Origin: Salvelinus alpinus | Taxonomy: Eukaryota; Chordata; Actinopteri; Salmoniformes; Salmonidae | Assembly (NCBI RefSeq): GCF_045679555.1 | Contig: NC_092091.1 | Coordinates: forward strand, 89,106,326 to 89,170,325 | Direction: 5' to 3' | DNA: 64,000 bases | Shown: piece after piece, positions 14,601 through 31,056 of the stretch | Layout of the letters: each line of letters starts with the position of its first letter | How positions within the stretch are numbered: position 1 is the stretch's first letter | The notes under the pieces: generated by a model | Told to the model about the DNA's origin: nothing | The model's input: only the letters and a program-made list of their open reading frames with translations | The model's database searches: none | Translations under genes and position numbers: made by a program

Positions 14601-17600
14601 TTAGATGATGTGATCCAGATCAGATTTACAGGTGTAGGTAGCTATTCATATTAACTCATTACATGATGTGATCCAGATCAGATTTAATACAGGTGTAGGT
14701 AGCTACTCATATTAACTCATTACATGTGATCCAGATCAGATTTAATACAGGTGTAGGTAGCTACTTATATTAACTCATTACATGATGTGATCCAGATCAG
14801 ATTTAATACAGGTGTAGGTAGCTACTCATATTGACTCATTAGATGATGTGATCCAGATCAGATGTAATACAGGTGTAGGTAGCTACTTATATTGACTCAT
14901 TACATGTGATCCAGATCAGATTTAATGCTGGTGTAGGTAGCTACTCATATTGCCTCATTACATGTGATCCAGATCAGATTTAATACAGGTGTAGGTAGCT
15001 ACTCATATTGACTCATTACATGATGTGATCCAGATCAGATTTAATACAGGTGTAGCTAGCTACTCATATTGACTCATTACATGTGATCCAGATCAGATTT
15101 AATACAGGTGTAGGTAGCTACTCATATTGACTCATTAGATGATGTGATCCAGATCAGATTTACAGGTGTAGGTAGCTATTCATATTAACTCATTACATGA
15201 TGTGATCCAGATCAGATTTAATACAGGTGTAGGTAGCTACTCATATTAACTCATTACATGTGATCCAGATCAGATTTAATACAGGTGTAGGTAGCTACTC
15301 ATATTGACTCATTAGATGATGTGATCCAGATCAGATGTAATACAGGTGTAGGTAGCTACTTATATTGACTCATTACATGTGATCCAGATCAGATTTAATG
15401 CTGGTGTAGGTAGCTACTCATATTGACTCATTACATGTGATCCAGATCAGATTTAATACAGGTGTAGGTAGCTACTTATATTAACTCATTACATGATGTG
15501 ATCCAGATCAGATTTAATACAGGTGTAGGTAGCTACTCATATTGACTCATTAGATGATGTGATCCAGATCAGATTTACAGGTGTAGGTAGCTATTCATAT
15601 TAACTCATTACATGATGTGATCCAGATCAGATTTAATACAGGTGTAGGTAGCTACTCATATTAACTCATTACATGTGATCCAGATCAGATTTAATACAGG
15701 TGTAGGTAGCTACTTATATTAACTCATTACATGATGTGATCCAGATCAGATTTAATACAGGTGTAGGTAGCTACTCATATTGACTCATTAGATGATGTGA
15801 TCCAGATCAGATTTAATACAGGTGTAGGTAGCTATTCATATTGACTCATTACATGTGATCCAGATCAGATTTAATACAGGTGTAGGTAGCTACTCATATT
15901 GACTCATTACATGTGATCCAGATCAGATTTAATACAGGTGTAGGTAGCTACTCATATTGACTCATTACATGATGTGATCCAGATCAGATTTAATACAGGT
16001 GTAGGTAGCTACTCATATTGACTCATTACATGTGATCCAGATCAGATTTAATACAGGTGTAGGTAGCTACTCATATTGACTCATTAGATGATGTGATCCA
16101 GATCAGATTTACAGGTGTAGGTAGCTATTCATATTAACTCATTACATGATGTGATCCAGATCAGATTTAATACAGGTGTAGGTAGCTACTCATATTAACT
16201 CATTACATGTGATCCAGATCAGATTTAATACAGGTGTAGGTAGCTACTTATATTAACTCATTACATGATGTGATCCAGATCAGATTTAATACAGGTGTAG
16301 GTAGCTACTCATATTGACTCATTAGATGATGTGATCCAGATCAGATGTAATACAGGTGTAGGTAGCTACTTATATTGACTCATTACATGTGATCCAGATC
16401 AGATTTAATGCTGGTGTAGGTAGCTACTCATATTGACTCATTACATGTGATCCAGATCAGATTTAATACAGGTGTAGGTAGCTACTCATATTGACTCATT
16501 ACATGATGTGATCCAGATCAGATTTAATACAGGTGTAGGTAGCTACTCATATTGACTCATTACATGTGATCCAGATCAGATTTAATACAGGTGTAGGTAG
16601 CTACTCATATTGACTCATTAGATGATGTGATCCAGATCAGATTTACAGGTGTAGGTAGCTATTCATATTAACTCATTACATGATGTGATCCAGATCAGAT
16701 TTAATACAGGTGTAGGTAGCTACTCATATTAACTCATTACATGTGATCCAGATCAGATTTAATACAGGTGTAGGTAGCTACTTATATTAACTCATTACAT
16801 GATGTGATCCAGATCAGATTTAATACAGGTGTAGGTAGCTACTCATATTGACTCATTAGATGATGTGATCCAGATCAGATGTAATACAGGTGTAGGTAGC
16901 TACTTATATTGACTCATTACATGTGATCCAGATCAGATTTAATGCTGGTGTAGGTAGCTACTCATATTGACTCATTACATGTGATCCAGATCAGATTTAA
17001 TACAGGTGTAGGTAGCTACTTATATTAACTCATTACATGATGTGATCCAGATCAGATTTAATACAGGTGTAGGTAGCTACTCATATTGACTCATTACATG
17101 TGATCCAGATCAGATTTAATACGGGTGTAGGTAGCTACTCATATTAACTCATTACATGATGTGATCCAGATCAGATTTAATACAGGTGTAGGTAGCTACT
17201 CATATTGACTCATTACATGTGATCCAGATCAGATTTAATACAGGTGTAGGTAGCTACTCATATTGACTCATTACATGTGATCCAGATCAGATTTAATACA
17301 GGTGTAGGTAGCTACTCATATTGACTCATTACATGTGATCCAGATCAGTTTTAATACGGGTGTAGGTAGCTACTCATATTAACTCATTACATGATGTGAT
17401 CCAGATCAGATTTAATACAGGTGTAGGTAGCTACTCATATTGACTCATTACATGTGATCCAGATCAGATTTAATACAGGTGTAGGTAGCTACTCATATTA
17501 ACTCATTACATGTGATCCAGATCAGATTTAATACAGGTGTAGGTAGCTACTCATATTGACTCATTACATGATGTGATCCAGATCAGATTTAATACAGGTG

Positions 17601-20600
17601 TAGGTAGCTACTCATATTGACTCATTACATGTGATCCAGATCAGATTTAATACAGGTGTAGGTAGCTACTCATATTGACTCATTAGATGATGTGATCCAG
17701 ATCAGATTTACAGGTGTAGGTAGCTATTCATATTAACTCATTACATGATGTGATCCAGATCAGATTTAATACAGGTGTAGGTAGCTACTCATATTAACTC
17801 ATTACATGTGATCCAGATCAGATTTAATACAGGTGTAGGTAGCTACTCATATTGACTCATTAGATGATGTGATCCAGATCAGATGTAATACAGGTGTAGG
17901 TAGCTACTTATATTGACTCATTACATGTGATCCAGATCAGATTTAATGCTGGTGAAGGTAGCTACTCATATTGACTCATTACATGTGATCCAGATCAGAT
18001 TTAATACAGGTGTAGGTAGCTACTTATATTAACTCATTACATGATGTGATCCAGATCAGATTTAATACAGGTGTAGGTAGCTACTCATATTGACTCATTA
18101 CATGTGATCCAGATCAGATTTAATACAGGTGTAGGTAGCTACTCATATTGACTCATTACATGATGTGATCCAGATCAGATTTAATACAGGTGTAGGTAGC
18201 TACTCATATTGACTCATTACATGTGATCCAGATCAGATTTAATACAGGTGTAGGTAGCTACTCATATTGACTCATTAGATGATGTGATCCAGATCAGATT
18301 TACAGGTGTAGGTAGCTATTCATATTAACTCATTACATGATGTGATCCAGATCAGATTTAATACAGGTGTAGGTAGCTACTCATATTAACTCATTACATG
18401 TGATCCAGATCAGATTTAATACAGGTGTAGGTAGCTACTTATATTAACTCATTACATGATGTGATCCAGATCAGATTTAATACAGGTGTAGGTAGCTACT
18501 CATATTGACTCATTAGATGATGTGATCCAGATCAGATGTAATACAGGTGTAGGTAGCTACTTATATTGACTCATTACATGTGATCCAGATCAGATTTAAT
18601 GCTGGTGTAGGTAGCTACTCATATTGCCTCATTACATGTGATCCAGATCAGATTTAATACAGGTGTAGGTAGCTACTCATATTGACTCATTACATGATGT
18701 GATCCAGATCAGATTTAATACAGGTGTAGGTAGCTACTCATATTGACTCATTACATGTGATCCAGATCAGATTTAATACAGGTGTAGGTAGCTACTCATA
18801 TTGACTCATTAGATGATGTGATCCAGATCAGATTTACAGGTGTAGGTAGCTATTCATATTAACTCATTACATGATGTGATCCAGATCAGATTTAATACAG
18901 GTGTAGGTAGCTACTCATATTAACTCATTACATGATGTGATCCAGATCAGATTTAAAACAGGTGTAGGTAGCTACTCATATTGACTCATTAGATGATGTG
19001 ATCCAGATCAGATGTAATACAGGTGTAGGTAGCTACTTATATTGACTCATTACATGTGATCCAGATCAGATTTAATGCTGGTGTAGGTAGCTACTCATAT
19101 TGCCTCATTACATGTGATCCAGATCAGATTTAATACAGGTGTAGGTAGCTACTCATATTGACTCATTACATGATGTGATCCAGATCAGATTTAATACAGG
19201 TGTAGGTAGCTACTCATATTGACTCATTACATGTGATCCAGATCAGATTTAATACAGGTGTAGGTAGCTACTCATATTGACTCATTAGATGATGTGATCC
19301 AGATCAGATTTACAGGTGTAGGTAGCTATTCATATTAACTCATTACATGATGTGATCCAGATCAGATTTAATACAGGTGTAGGTAGCTACTCATATTAAC
19401 TCATTACATGTGATCCAGATCAGATTTAATACAGGTGTAGGTAGCTACTTATATTAACTCATTACATGATGTGATCCAGATCAGATTTAATACAGGTGTA
19501 GGTAGCTACTCATATTGACTCATTAGATGATGTGATCCAGATCAGATGTAATACAGGTGTAGGTAGCTACTTATATTGACTCATTACATGTGATCCAGAT
19601 CAGATTTAATGCTGGTGTAGGTAGCTACTCATATTGACTCATTACATGTGATCCAGATCAGATTTAATACAGGTGTAGGTAGCTACTTATATTAACTCAT
19701 TACATGATGTGATCCAGATCAGATTTAATACAGGTGTAGGTAGCTACTCATATTGACTCATTACATGTGATCCAGATCAGATTTAATACGGGTGTAGGTA
19801 GCTACTCATATTAACTCATTACATGATGTGATCCAGATCAGATTTAATACAGGTGTAGGTAGCTACTCATATTGACTCATTACATGTGATCCAGATCAGA
19901 TTTAATACAGGTGTAGGTAGCTACTCATATTGACTCATTACATGTGATCCAGATCAGATTTAATACAGGTGTAGGTAGCTACTCATATTGACTCATTACA
20001 TGTGATCCAGATCAGATTTAATACGGGTGTAGGTAGCTACTCATATTAACTCATTACATGATGTGATCCAGATCAGATTTAATACAGGTGTAGGTAGCTA
20101 CTCATATTGACTCATTACATGTGATCCAGATCAGATTTAATACAGGTGTAGGTAGCTACTTATATTGACTCATTACATGTGATCCAGATCAGATTTAATG
20201 CTGGTGTAGGTAGCTACTCATATTGCCTCATTACATGTGATCCAGATCAGATTTAATACAGGTGTAGGTAGCTACTCATATTGACTCATTAGATGATGTG
20301 ATCCAGATCAGATTTACAGGTGTAGGTAGCTATTCATATTAACTCATTACATGATGTGATCCAGATCAGATTTAATACAGGTGTAGGTAGCTACTCATAT
20401 TAACTCATTACATGTGATCCAGATCAGATTTAATACAGGTGTAGGTAGCTACTTATATTAACTCATTACATGATGTGATCCAGATCAGATTTAATACAGG
20501 TGTAGGTAGCTACTCATATTGACTCATTAGATGATGTGATCCAGATCAGATGTAATACAGGTGTAGGTAGCTACTTATATTGACTCATTACATGTGATCC

Positions 20601-23600
20601 AGATCAGATTTAATGCTGGTGTAGGTAGCTACTCATATTGACTCATTACATGTGATCCAGATCAGATTTAATACAGGTGTAGGTAGCTACTTATATTAAC
20701 TCATTACATGATGTGATCCAGATCAGATTTAATACAGGTGTAGGTAGCTACTCATATTGACTCATTACATGTGATCCAGATCAGATTTAATACGGGTGTA
20801 GGTAGCTACTCATATTAACTCATTACATGATGTGATCCAGATCAGATTTAATACAGGTGTAGGTAGCTACTCATATTGACTCATTACATGTGATCCAGAT
20901 CAGATTTAATACAGGTGTAGGTAGCTACTCATATTGACTCATTACATGTGATCCAGATCAGATTTAATACAGGTGTAGGTAGCTACTCATATTGACTCAT
21001 TACATGTGATCCAGATCAGATTTAATACGGGTGTAGGTAGCTACTCATATTAACTCATTACATGATGTGATCCAGATCAGATTTAATACAGGTGTAGGTA
21101 GCTACTCATATTGACTCATTACATGTGATCCAGATCAGATTTAATACAGGTGTAGGTAGCTACTTATATTGACTCATTACATGTGATCCAGATCAGATTT
21201 AATGCTGGTGTAGGTAGCTACTCATATTGCCTCATTACATGTGATCCAGATCAGATTTAATACAGGTGTAGGTAGCTACTCATATTGACTCATTACATGA
21301 TGTGATCCAGATCAGATTTAATACAGGTGTAGCTAGCTACTCATATTGACTCATTACATGTGATCCAGATCAGATTTAATACAGGTGTAGGTAGCTACTC
21401 ATATTGACTCATTAGATGATGTGATCCAGATCAGATTTACAGGTGTAGGTAGCTATTCATATTAACTCATTACATGATGTGATCCAGATCAGATTTAATA
21501 CAGGTGTAGGTAGCTACTCATATTAACTCATTACATGTGATCCAGATCAGATTTAATACAGGTGTAGGTAGCTACTCATATTGACTCATTAGATGATGTG
21601 ATCCAGATCAGATGTAATACAGGTGTAGGTAGCTACTTATATTGACTCATTACATGTGATCCAGATCAGATTTAATGCTGGTGTAGGTAGCTACTCATAT
21701 TGACTCATTACATGTGATCCAGATCAGATTTAATACAGGTGTAGGTAGCTACTTATATTAACTCATTACATGATGTGATCCAGATCAGATTTAATACAGG
21801 TGTAGGTAGCTACTCATATTGACTCATTAGATGATGTGATCCAGATCAGATTTACAGGTGTAGGTAGCTATTCATATTAACTCATTACATGATGTGATCC
21901 AGATCAGATTTAATACAGGTGTAGGTAGCTACTCATATTAACTCATTACATGTGATCCAGATCAGATTTAATACAGGTGTAGGTAGCTACTTATATTAAC
22001 TCATTACATGATGTGATCCAGATCAGATTTAATACAGGTGTAGGTAGCTACTCATATTGACTCATTAGATGATGTGATCCAGATCAGATTTAATACAGGT
22101 GTAGGTAGCTATTCATATTGACTCATTACATGTGATCCAGATCAGATTTAATACAGGTGTAGGTAGCTACTCATATTGACTCATTACATGTGATCCAGAT
22201 CAGATTTAATACAGGTGTAGGTAGCTACTCATATTGACTCATTACATGATGTGATCCAGATCAGATTTAATACAGGTGTAGGTAGCTACTCATATTGACT
22301 CATTACATGTGATCCAGATCAGATTTAATACAGGTGTAGGTAGCTACTCATATTGACTCATTAGATGATGTGATCCAGATCAGATTTACAGGTGTAGGTA
22401 GCTATTCATATTGACTCATTACATGTGATCCAGATCAGATTTAATGCTGGTGTAGGTAGCTACTCATATTGACTCATTACATGTGATCCAGATCAGATTT
22501 AATACAGGTGTAGGTAGCTACTTATATTAACTCATTACATGATGTGATCCAGATCAGATTTAATACAGGTGTAGGTAGCTACTCATATTGACTCATTAGA
22601 TGATGTGATCCAGATCAGATTTACAGGTGTAGGTAGCTATTCATATTAACTCATTACATGATGTGATCCAGATCAGATTTAATACAGGTGTAAGTAGCTA
22701 CTCATATTAACTCATTACATGTGATCCAGATCAGATTTAATACAGGTGTAGGTAGCTACTTATATTAACTCATTACATGATGTGATCCAGATCAGATTTA
22801 ATACAGGTGTAGGTAGCTACTCATATTGACTCATTAGATGATGTGATCCAGATCATATTTAATACAGGTGTAGGTAGCTATTCATATTGACTCATTACAT
22901 GTGATCCAGATCAGATTTAATACAGGTGTAGGTAGCTACTCATATTGACTCATTACATGTGATCCAGATCAGATTTAATACAGGTGTAGGTAGCTACTCA
23001 TATTGACTCATTACATGATGTGATCCAGATCAGATTTAATACAGGTGTAGGTAGCTACTCATATTGACTCATTACATGTGATCCAGATCAGATTTAATAC
23101 AGGTGTAGGTAGCTACTCATATTGACTCATTAGATGATGTGATCCAGATCAGATTTACAGGTGTAGGTAGCTATTCATATTAACTCATTACATGATGTGA
23201 TCCAGATCAGATTTAATACAGGTGTAGGTAGCTACTCATATTAACTCATTACATGTGATCCAGATCAGATTTAATACAGGTGTAGGTAGCTACTTATATT
23301 AACTCATTACATGATGTGATCCAGATCAGATTTAATACAGGTGTAGGTAGCTACTCATATTGACTCATTAGATGATGTGATCCAGATCAGATGTAATACA
23401 GGTGTAGGTAGCTACTTATATTGACTCATTACATGTGATCCAGATCAGATTTAATGCTGGTGTAGGTAGCTACTCATATTGACTCATTACATGTGATCCA
23501 GATCAGATTTAATACAGGTGTAGGTAGCTACTCATATTGACTCATTACATGATGTGATCCAGATCAGATTTAATACAGGTGTAGGTAGCTACTCATATTG

Positions 23601-26600
23601 ACTCATTACATGTGATCCAGATCAGATTTAATACAGGTGTAGGTAGCTACTCATATTGACTCATTAGATGATGTGATCCAGATCAGATGTAATACAGGTG
23701 TAGGTAGCTACTTATATTGACTCATTACATGTGATCCAGATCAGATTTAATGCTGGTGTAGGTAGCTACTCATATTGCCTCATTACATGTGATCCAGATC
23801 AGATTTAATACAGGTGTAGGTAGCTACTCATATTGACTCATTACATGATGTGATCCAGATCAGATTTAATACAGGTGTAGGTAGCTACTCATATTGACTC
23901 ATTACATGTGATCCAGATCAGATTTAATACAGGTGTAGGTAGCTACTCATATTGACTCATTAGATGATGTGATCCAGATCAGATTTACAGGTGTAGGTAG
24001 CTATTCATATTAACTCATTACATGATGTGATCCAGATCAGATTTAATACAGGTGTAGGTAGCTACTCATATTAACTCATTACATGATGTGATCCAGATCA
24101 GATTTAATACAGGTGTAGGTAGCTACTCATATTGACTCATTAGATGATGTGATCCAGATCAGATGTAATACAGGTGTAGGTAGCTACTTATATTGACTCA
24201 TTACATGTGATCCAGATCAGATTTAATGCTGGTGTAGGTAGCTACTCATATTGACTCATTACATGATGTGATCCAGATCAGATTTAATACAGGTGTAGGT
24301 AGCTACTCATATTGACTCATTACATGTGATCCAGATCAGATTTAATACAGGTGTAGGTAGCTACTCATATTGACTCATTAGATGATGTGATCCAGATCAG
24401 ATTTACAGGTGTAGGTAGCTATTCATATTAACTCATTACATGATGTGATCCAGATCAGATTTAATACAGGTGTAGGTAGCTACTCATATTAACTCATTAC
24501 ATGTGATCCAGATCAGATTTAATACAGGTGTAGGTAGCTACTTATATTAACTCATTACATGATGTGATCCAGATCAGATTTAATACAGGTGTAGGTAGCT
24601 ACTCATATTGACTCATTAGATGATGTGATCCAGATCAGATGTAATACAGGTGTAGGTAGCTACTTATATTGACTCATTACATGTGATCCAGATCAGATTT
24701 AATGCTGGTGTAGGTAGCTACTCATATTGACTCATTACATGTGATCCAGATCAGATTTAATACAGGTGTAGGTAGCTACTTATATTAACTCATTACATGA
24801 TGTGATCCAGATCAGATTTAATACAGGTGTAGGTAGCTACTCATATTGACTCATTACATGTGATCCAGATCAGATTTAATACGGGTGTAGGTAGCTACTC
24901 ATATTAACTCATTACATGATGTGATCCAGATCAGATTTAATACAGGTGTAGGTAGCTACTCATATTGACTCATTACATGTGATCCAGATCAGATTTAATA
25001 CAGGTGTAGGTAGCTACTCATATTGACTCATTACATGTGATCCAGATCAGATTTAATACAGGTGTAGGTAGCTACTCATATTGACTCATTACATGTGATC
25101 CAGATCAGTTTTAATACGGGTGTAGGTAGCTACTCATATTAACTCATTACATGATGTGATCCAGATCAGATTTAATACAGGTGTAGGTAGCTACTCATAT
25201 TGACTCATTACATGTGATCCAGATCAGATTTAATACAGGTGTAGGTAGCTACTCATATTAACTCATTACATGTGATCCAGATCAGATTTAATACAGGTGT
25301 AGGTAGCTACTCATATTGACTCATTACATGATGTGATCCAGATCAGATTTAATACAGGTGTAGGTAGCTACTCATATTGACTCATTACATGTGATCCAGA
25401 TCAGATTTAATACAGGTGTAGGTAGCTACTCATATTGACTCATTAGATGATGTGATCCAGATCAGATTTACAGGTGTAGGTAGCTATTCATATTAACTCA
25501 TTACATGATGTGATCCAGATCAGATTTAATACAGGTGTAGGTAGCTACTCATATTAACTCATTACATGTGATCCAGATCAGATTTAATACAGGTGTAGGT
25601 AGCTACTCATATTGACTCATTAGATGATGTGATCCAGATCAGATGTAATACAGGTGTAGGTAGCTACTTATATTGACTCATTACATGTGATCCAGATCAG
25701 ATTTAATGCTGGTGTAGGTAGCTACTCATATTGACTCATTACATGTGATCCAGATCAGATTTAATACAGGTGTAGGTAGCTACTTATATTAACTCATTAC
25801 ATGATGTGATCCAGATCAGATTTAATACAGGTGTAGGTAGCTACTCATATTGACTCATTACATGTGATCCAGATCAGATTTAATACAGGTGTAGGTAGCT
25901 ACTCATATTGACTCATTACATGATGTGATCCAGATCAGATTTAATACAGGTGTAGGTAGCTACTCATATTGACTCATTACATGTGATCCAGATCAGATTT
26001 AATACAGGTGTAGGTAGCTACTCATATTGACTCATTAGATGATGTGATCCAGATCAGATTTACAGGTGTAGGTAGCTATTCATATTAACTCATTACATGA
26101 TGTGATCCAGATCAGATTTAATACAGGTGTAGGTAGCTACTCATATTAACTCATTACATGTGATCCAGATCAGATTTAATACAGGTGTAGGTAGCTACTT
26201 ATATTAACTCATTACATGATGTGATCCAGATCAGATTTAATACAGGTGTAGGTAGCTACTCATATTGACTCATTAGATGATGTGATCCAGATCAGATGTA
26301 ATACAGGTGTAGGTAGCTACTTATATTGACTCATTACATGTGATCCAGATCAGATTTAATGCTGGTGTAGGTAGCTACTCATATTGCCTCATTACATGTG
26401 ATCCAGATCAGATTTAATACAGGTGTAGGTAGCTACTCATATTGACTCATTACATGATGTGATCCAGATCAGATTTAATACAGGTGTAGGTAGCTACTCA
26501 TATTGACTCATTACATGTGATCCAGATCAGATTTAATACAGGTGTAGGTAGCTACTCATATTGACTCATTAGATGATGTGATCCAGATCAGATTTACAGG

Positions 26601-29600
26601 TGTAGGTAGCTATTCATATTAACTCATTACATGATGTGATCCAGATCAGATTTAATACAGGTGTAGGTAGCTACTCATATTAACTCATTACATGATGTGA
26701 TCCAGATCAGATTTAATACAGGTGTAGGTAGCTACTCATATTGACTCATTAGATGATGTGATCCAGATCAGATGTAATACAGGTGTAGGTAGCTACTTAT
26801 ATTGACTCATTACATGTGATCCAGATCAGATTTAATGCTGGTGTAGGTAGCTACTCATATTGCCTCATTACATGTGATCCAGATCAGATTTAATACAGGT
26901 GTAGGTAGCTACTCATATTGACTCATTACATGATGTGATCCAGATCAGATTTAATACAGGTGTAGGTAGCTACTCATATTGACTCATTACATGTGATCCA
27001 GATCAGATTTAATACAGGTGTAGGTAGCTACTCATATTGACTCATTAGATGATGTGATCCAGATCAGATTTACAGGTGTAGGTAGCTATTCATATTAACT
27101 CATTACATGATGTGATCCAGATCAGATTTAATACAGGTGTAGGTAGCTACTCATATTAACTCATTACATGTGATCCAGATCAGATTTAATACAGGTGTAG
27201 GTAGCTACTTATATTAACTCATTACTTGATGTGATCCAGATCAGATTTAATACAGGTGTAGGTAGCTACTCATATTGACTCATTAGATGATGTGATCCAG
27301 ATCAGATGTAATACAGGTGTAGGTAGCTACTTATATTGACTCATTACATGTGATCCAGATCAGATTTAATGCTGGTGTAGGTAGCTACTCATATTGACTC
27401 ATTACATGTGATCCAGATCAGATTTAATACAGGTGTAGGTAGCTACTTATATTAACTCATTACATGATGTGATCCAGATCAGATTTAATACAGGTGTAGG
27501 TAGCTACTCATATTGACTCATTACATGTGATCCAGATCAGATTTAATACGGGTGTAGGTAGCTACTCATATTAACTCATTACATGATGTGATCCAGATCA
27601 GATTTAATACAGGTGTAGGTAGCTACTCATATTGACTCATTACATGTGATCCAGATCAGATTTAATACAGGTGTAGGTAGCTACTCATATTGACTCATTA
27701 CATGTGATCCAGATCAGATTTAATACAGGTGTAGGTAGCTACTCATATTGACTCATTACATGTGATCCAGATCAGATTTAATACGGGTGTAGGTAGCTAC
27801 TCATATTAACTCATTACATGATGTGATCCAGATCAGATTTAATACAGGTGTAGGTAGCTACTCATATTGACTCATTACATGTGATCCAGATCAGATTTAA
27901 TACAGGTGTAGGTAGCTACTCATATTAACTCATTACATGTGATCCAGATCAGATTTAATACAGGTGTAGGTAGCTACTCATATTGACTCATTACATGATG
28001 TGATCCAGATCAGATTTAATACAGGTGTAGGTAGCTACTCATATTGACTCATTACATGTGATCCAGATCAGATTTAATACAGGTGTAGGTAGCTACTCAT
28101 ATTGACTCATTAGATGATGTGATCCAGATCAGATTTACAGGTGTAGGTAGCTATTCATATTAACTCATTACATGATGTGATCCAGATCAGATTTAATACA
28201 GGTGTAGGTAGCTACTCATATTAACTCATTACATGTGATCCAGATCAGATTTAATACAGGTGTAGGTAGCTACTCATATTGACTCATTACATGATGTGAT
28301 CCAGATCAGATTTAATACAGGTGTAGGTAGCTACTCATATTGACTCATTACATGTGATCCAGATCAGATTTAATACAGGTGTAGGTAGCTACTCATATTG
28401 ACTCATTAGATGATGTGATCCAGATCAGATTTACAGGTGTAGGTAGCTATTCATATTAACTCATTACATGATGTGATCCAGATCAGATTTAATACAGGTG
28501 TAGGTAGCTACTCATATTAACTCATTACATGATGTGATCCAGATCAGATTTAATACAGGTGTAGGTAGCTACTCATATTGACTCATTAGATGATGTGATC
28601 CAGATCAGATGTAATACAGGTGTAGGTAGCTACTTATATTGACTCATTACATGTGATCCAGATCAGATTTAATGCTGGTGTAGGTAGCTACTCATATTGC
28701 CTCATTACATGTGATCCAGATCAGATTTAATACAGGTGTAGGTAGCTACTCATATTGACTCATTACATGATGTGATCCAGATCAGATTTAATACAGGTGT
28801 AGGTAGCTACTCATATTGACTCATTACATGTGATCCAGATCAGATTTAATACAGGTGTAGGTAGCTACTCATATTGACTCATTAGATGATGTGATCCAGA
28901 TCAGATTTACAGGTGTAGGTAGCTATTCATATTAACTCATTACATGATGTGATCCAGATCAGATTTAATACAGGTGTAGGTAGCTACTCATATTAACTCA
29001 TTACATGTGATCCAGATCAGATTTAATACAGGTGTAGGTAGCTACTTATATTAACTCATTACTTGATGTGATCCAGATCAGATTTAATACAGGTGTAGGT
29101 AGCTACTCATATTGACTCATTAGATGATGTGATCCAGATCAGATGTAATACAGGTGTAGGTAGCTACTTATATTGACTCATTACATGTGATCCAGATCAG
29201 ATTTAATGCTGGTGTAGGTAGCTACTCATATTGACTCATTACATGTGATCCAGATCAGATTTAATACAGGTGTAGGTAGCTACTTATATTAACTCATTAC
29301 ATGATGTGATCCAGATCAGATTTAATACAGGTGTAGGTAGCTACTCATATTGACTCATTACATGTGATCCAGATCAGATTTAATACGGGTGTAGGTAGCT
29401 ACTCATATTAACTCATTACATGATGTGATCCAGATCAGATTTAATACAGGTGTAGGTAGCTACTCATATTGACTCATTACATGTGATCCAGATCAGATTT
29501 AATACAGGTGTAGGTAGCTACTCATATTGACTCATTACATGTGATCCAGATCAGATTTAATACAGGTGTAGGTAGCTACTCATATTGACTCATTACATGT

Positions 29601-30840
29601 GATCCAGATCAGATTTAATACGGGTGTAGGTAGCTACTCATATTAACTCATTACATGATGTGATCCAGATCAGATTTAATACAGGTGTAGGTAGCTACTC
29701 ATATTGACTCATTACATGTGATCCAGATCAGATTTAATACAGGTGTAGGTAGCTACTCATATTAACTCATTACATGTGATCCAGATCAGATTTAATACAG
29801 GTGTAGGTAGCTACTCATATTGACTCATTACATGATGTGATCCAGATCAGATTTAATACAGGTGTAGGTAGCTACTCATATTGACTCATTACATGTGATC
29901 CAGATCAGATTTAATACAGGTGTAGGTAGCTACTCATATTGACTCATTAGATGATGTGATCCAGATCAGATTTACAGGTGTAGGTAGCTATTCATATTAA
30001 CTCATTACATGATGTGATCCAGATCAGATTTAATACAGGTGTAGGTAGCTACTCATATTAACTCATTACATGTGATCCAGATCAGATTTAATACAGGTGT
30101 AGGTAGCTACTCATATTGACTCATTAGATGATGTGATCCAGATCAGATGTAATACAGGTGTAGGTAGCTACTTATATTGACTCATTACATGTGATCCAGA
30201 TCAGATTTAATGCTGGTGTAGGTAGCTACTCATATTGACTCATTACATGTGATCCAGATCAGATTTAATACAGGTGTAGGTAGGTACTTATATTAACTCA
30301 TTACATGATGTGATCCAGATCAGATTTAATACAGGTGTAGGTAGCTACTCATATTGACTCATTAGATGATGTGATCCAGATCAGATTTACAGGTGTAGGT
30401 AGCTATTCATATTAACTCATTACATGATGTGATCCAGATCAGATTTAATACAGGTGTAGGTAGCTACTCATATTAACTCATTACATGTGATCCAGATCAG
30501 ATTTAATACAGGTGTAGGTAGCTACTTATATTAACTCATTACATGATGTGATCCAGATCAGATTTAATACAGGTGTAGGTAGCTACTCATATTGACTCAT
30601 TAGATGATGTGATCCAGATCAGATTTAATACAGGTGTAGGTAGCTATTCATATTGACTCATTACATGTGATCCAGATCAGATTTAATACAGGTGTAGGTA
30701 GCTACTCATATTGACTCATTACATGTGATCCAGATCAGATTTAATACAGGTGTAGGTAGCTACTCATATTGACTCATTACATGATGTGATCCAGATCAGA
30801 TTTAATACAGGTGTAGGTAGCTACTCATATTGACTCATTA
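2635..30840. repeat. 58/61-bp satellite array, main block, with higher-order blocks
   Basis: About 28 kb of the same monomers. A marker variant (aatgctgg in place of aatacagg) shows multi-monomer higher-order structure. Marker positions 16943, 17947, 18600, 19076 and 19610 give spacings of 1004, 653, 476 and 534. Markers 24703, 25707, 26360, 26836 and 27370 give exactly the same four spacings. The 1004-653-473 series also occurs from 6997. Another marker, acgggtgtagg, sits inside the 1004-bp block. No gene or non-satellite insert is seen. The final TA (30839-30840) is the target of Tc1 copy B. Confidence 0.97.
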
Positions 30841-31045
30841 CAGTGAGGGAAAAAAGTATTTGATCCCCTGCTGATTTTGTTCGTTTGCCCACAGACAATG
30901 AAATGATCAGTCTGTAATTTTAATGGTAGGTTTATTTGAACAGTGAGAGACAGAATATCAACAAAAAAATCCAGAAAAACGCATGTCAAAAATGTTATAA
31001 ATTGATTTGCATTTTAATGAGGGAAATAAGTATTTGACCCCTCTG
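30841..31045. repeat. Left terminal inverted repeat of Tc1 copy B
   Basis: This repeat pairs with 32241-32445. Mismatches between the arms include ttgttcgtttgcccacaga against ttgtacgtttgcccactga. It contains the outer and inner direct repeats expected of an IR/DR element. Confidence 0.9.
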
Positions 31046-31056
31046 CAAAACATGAC

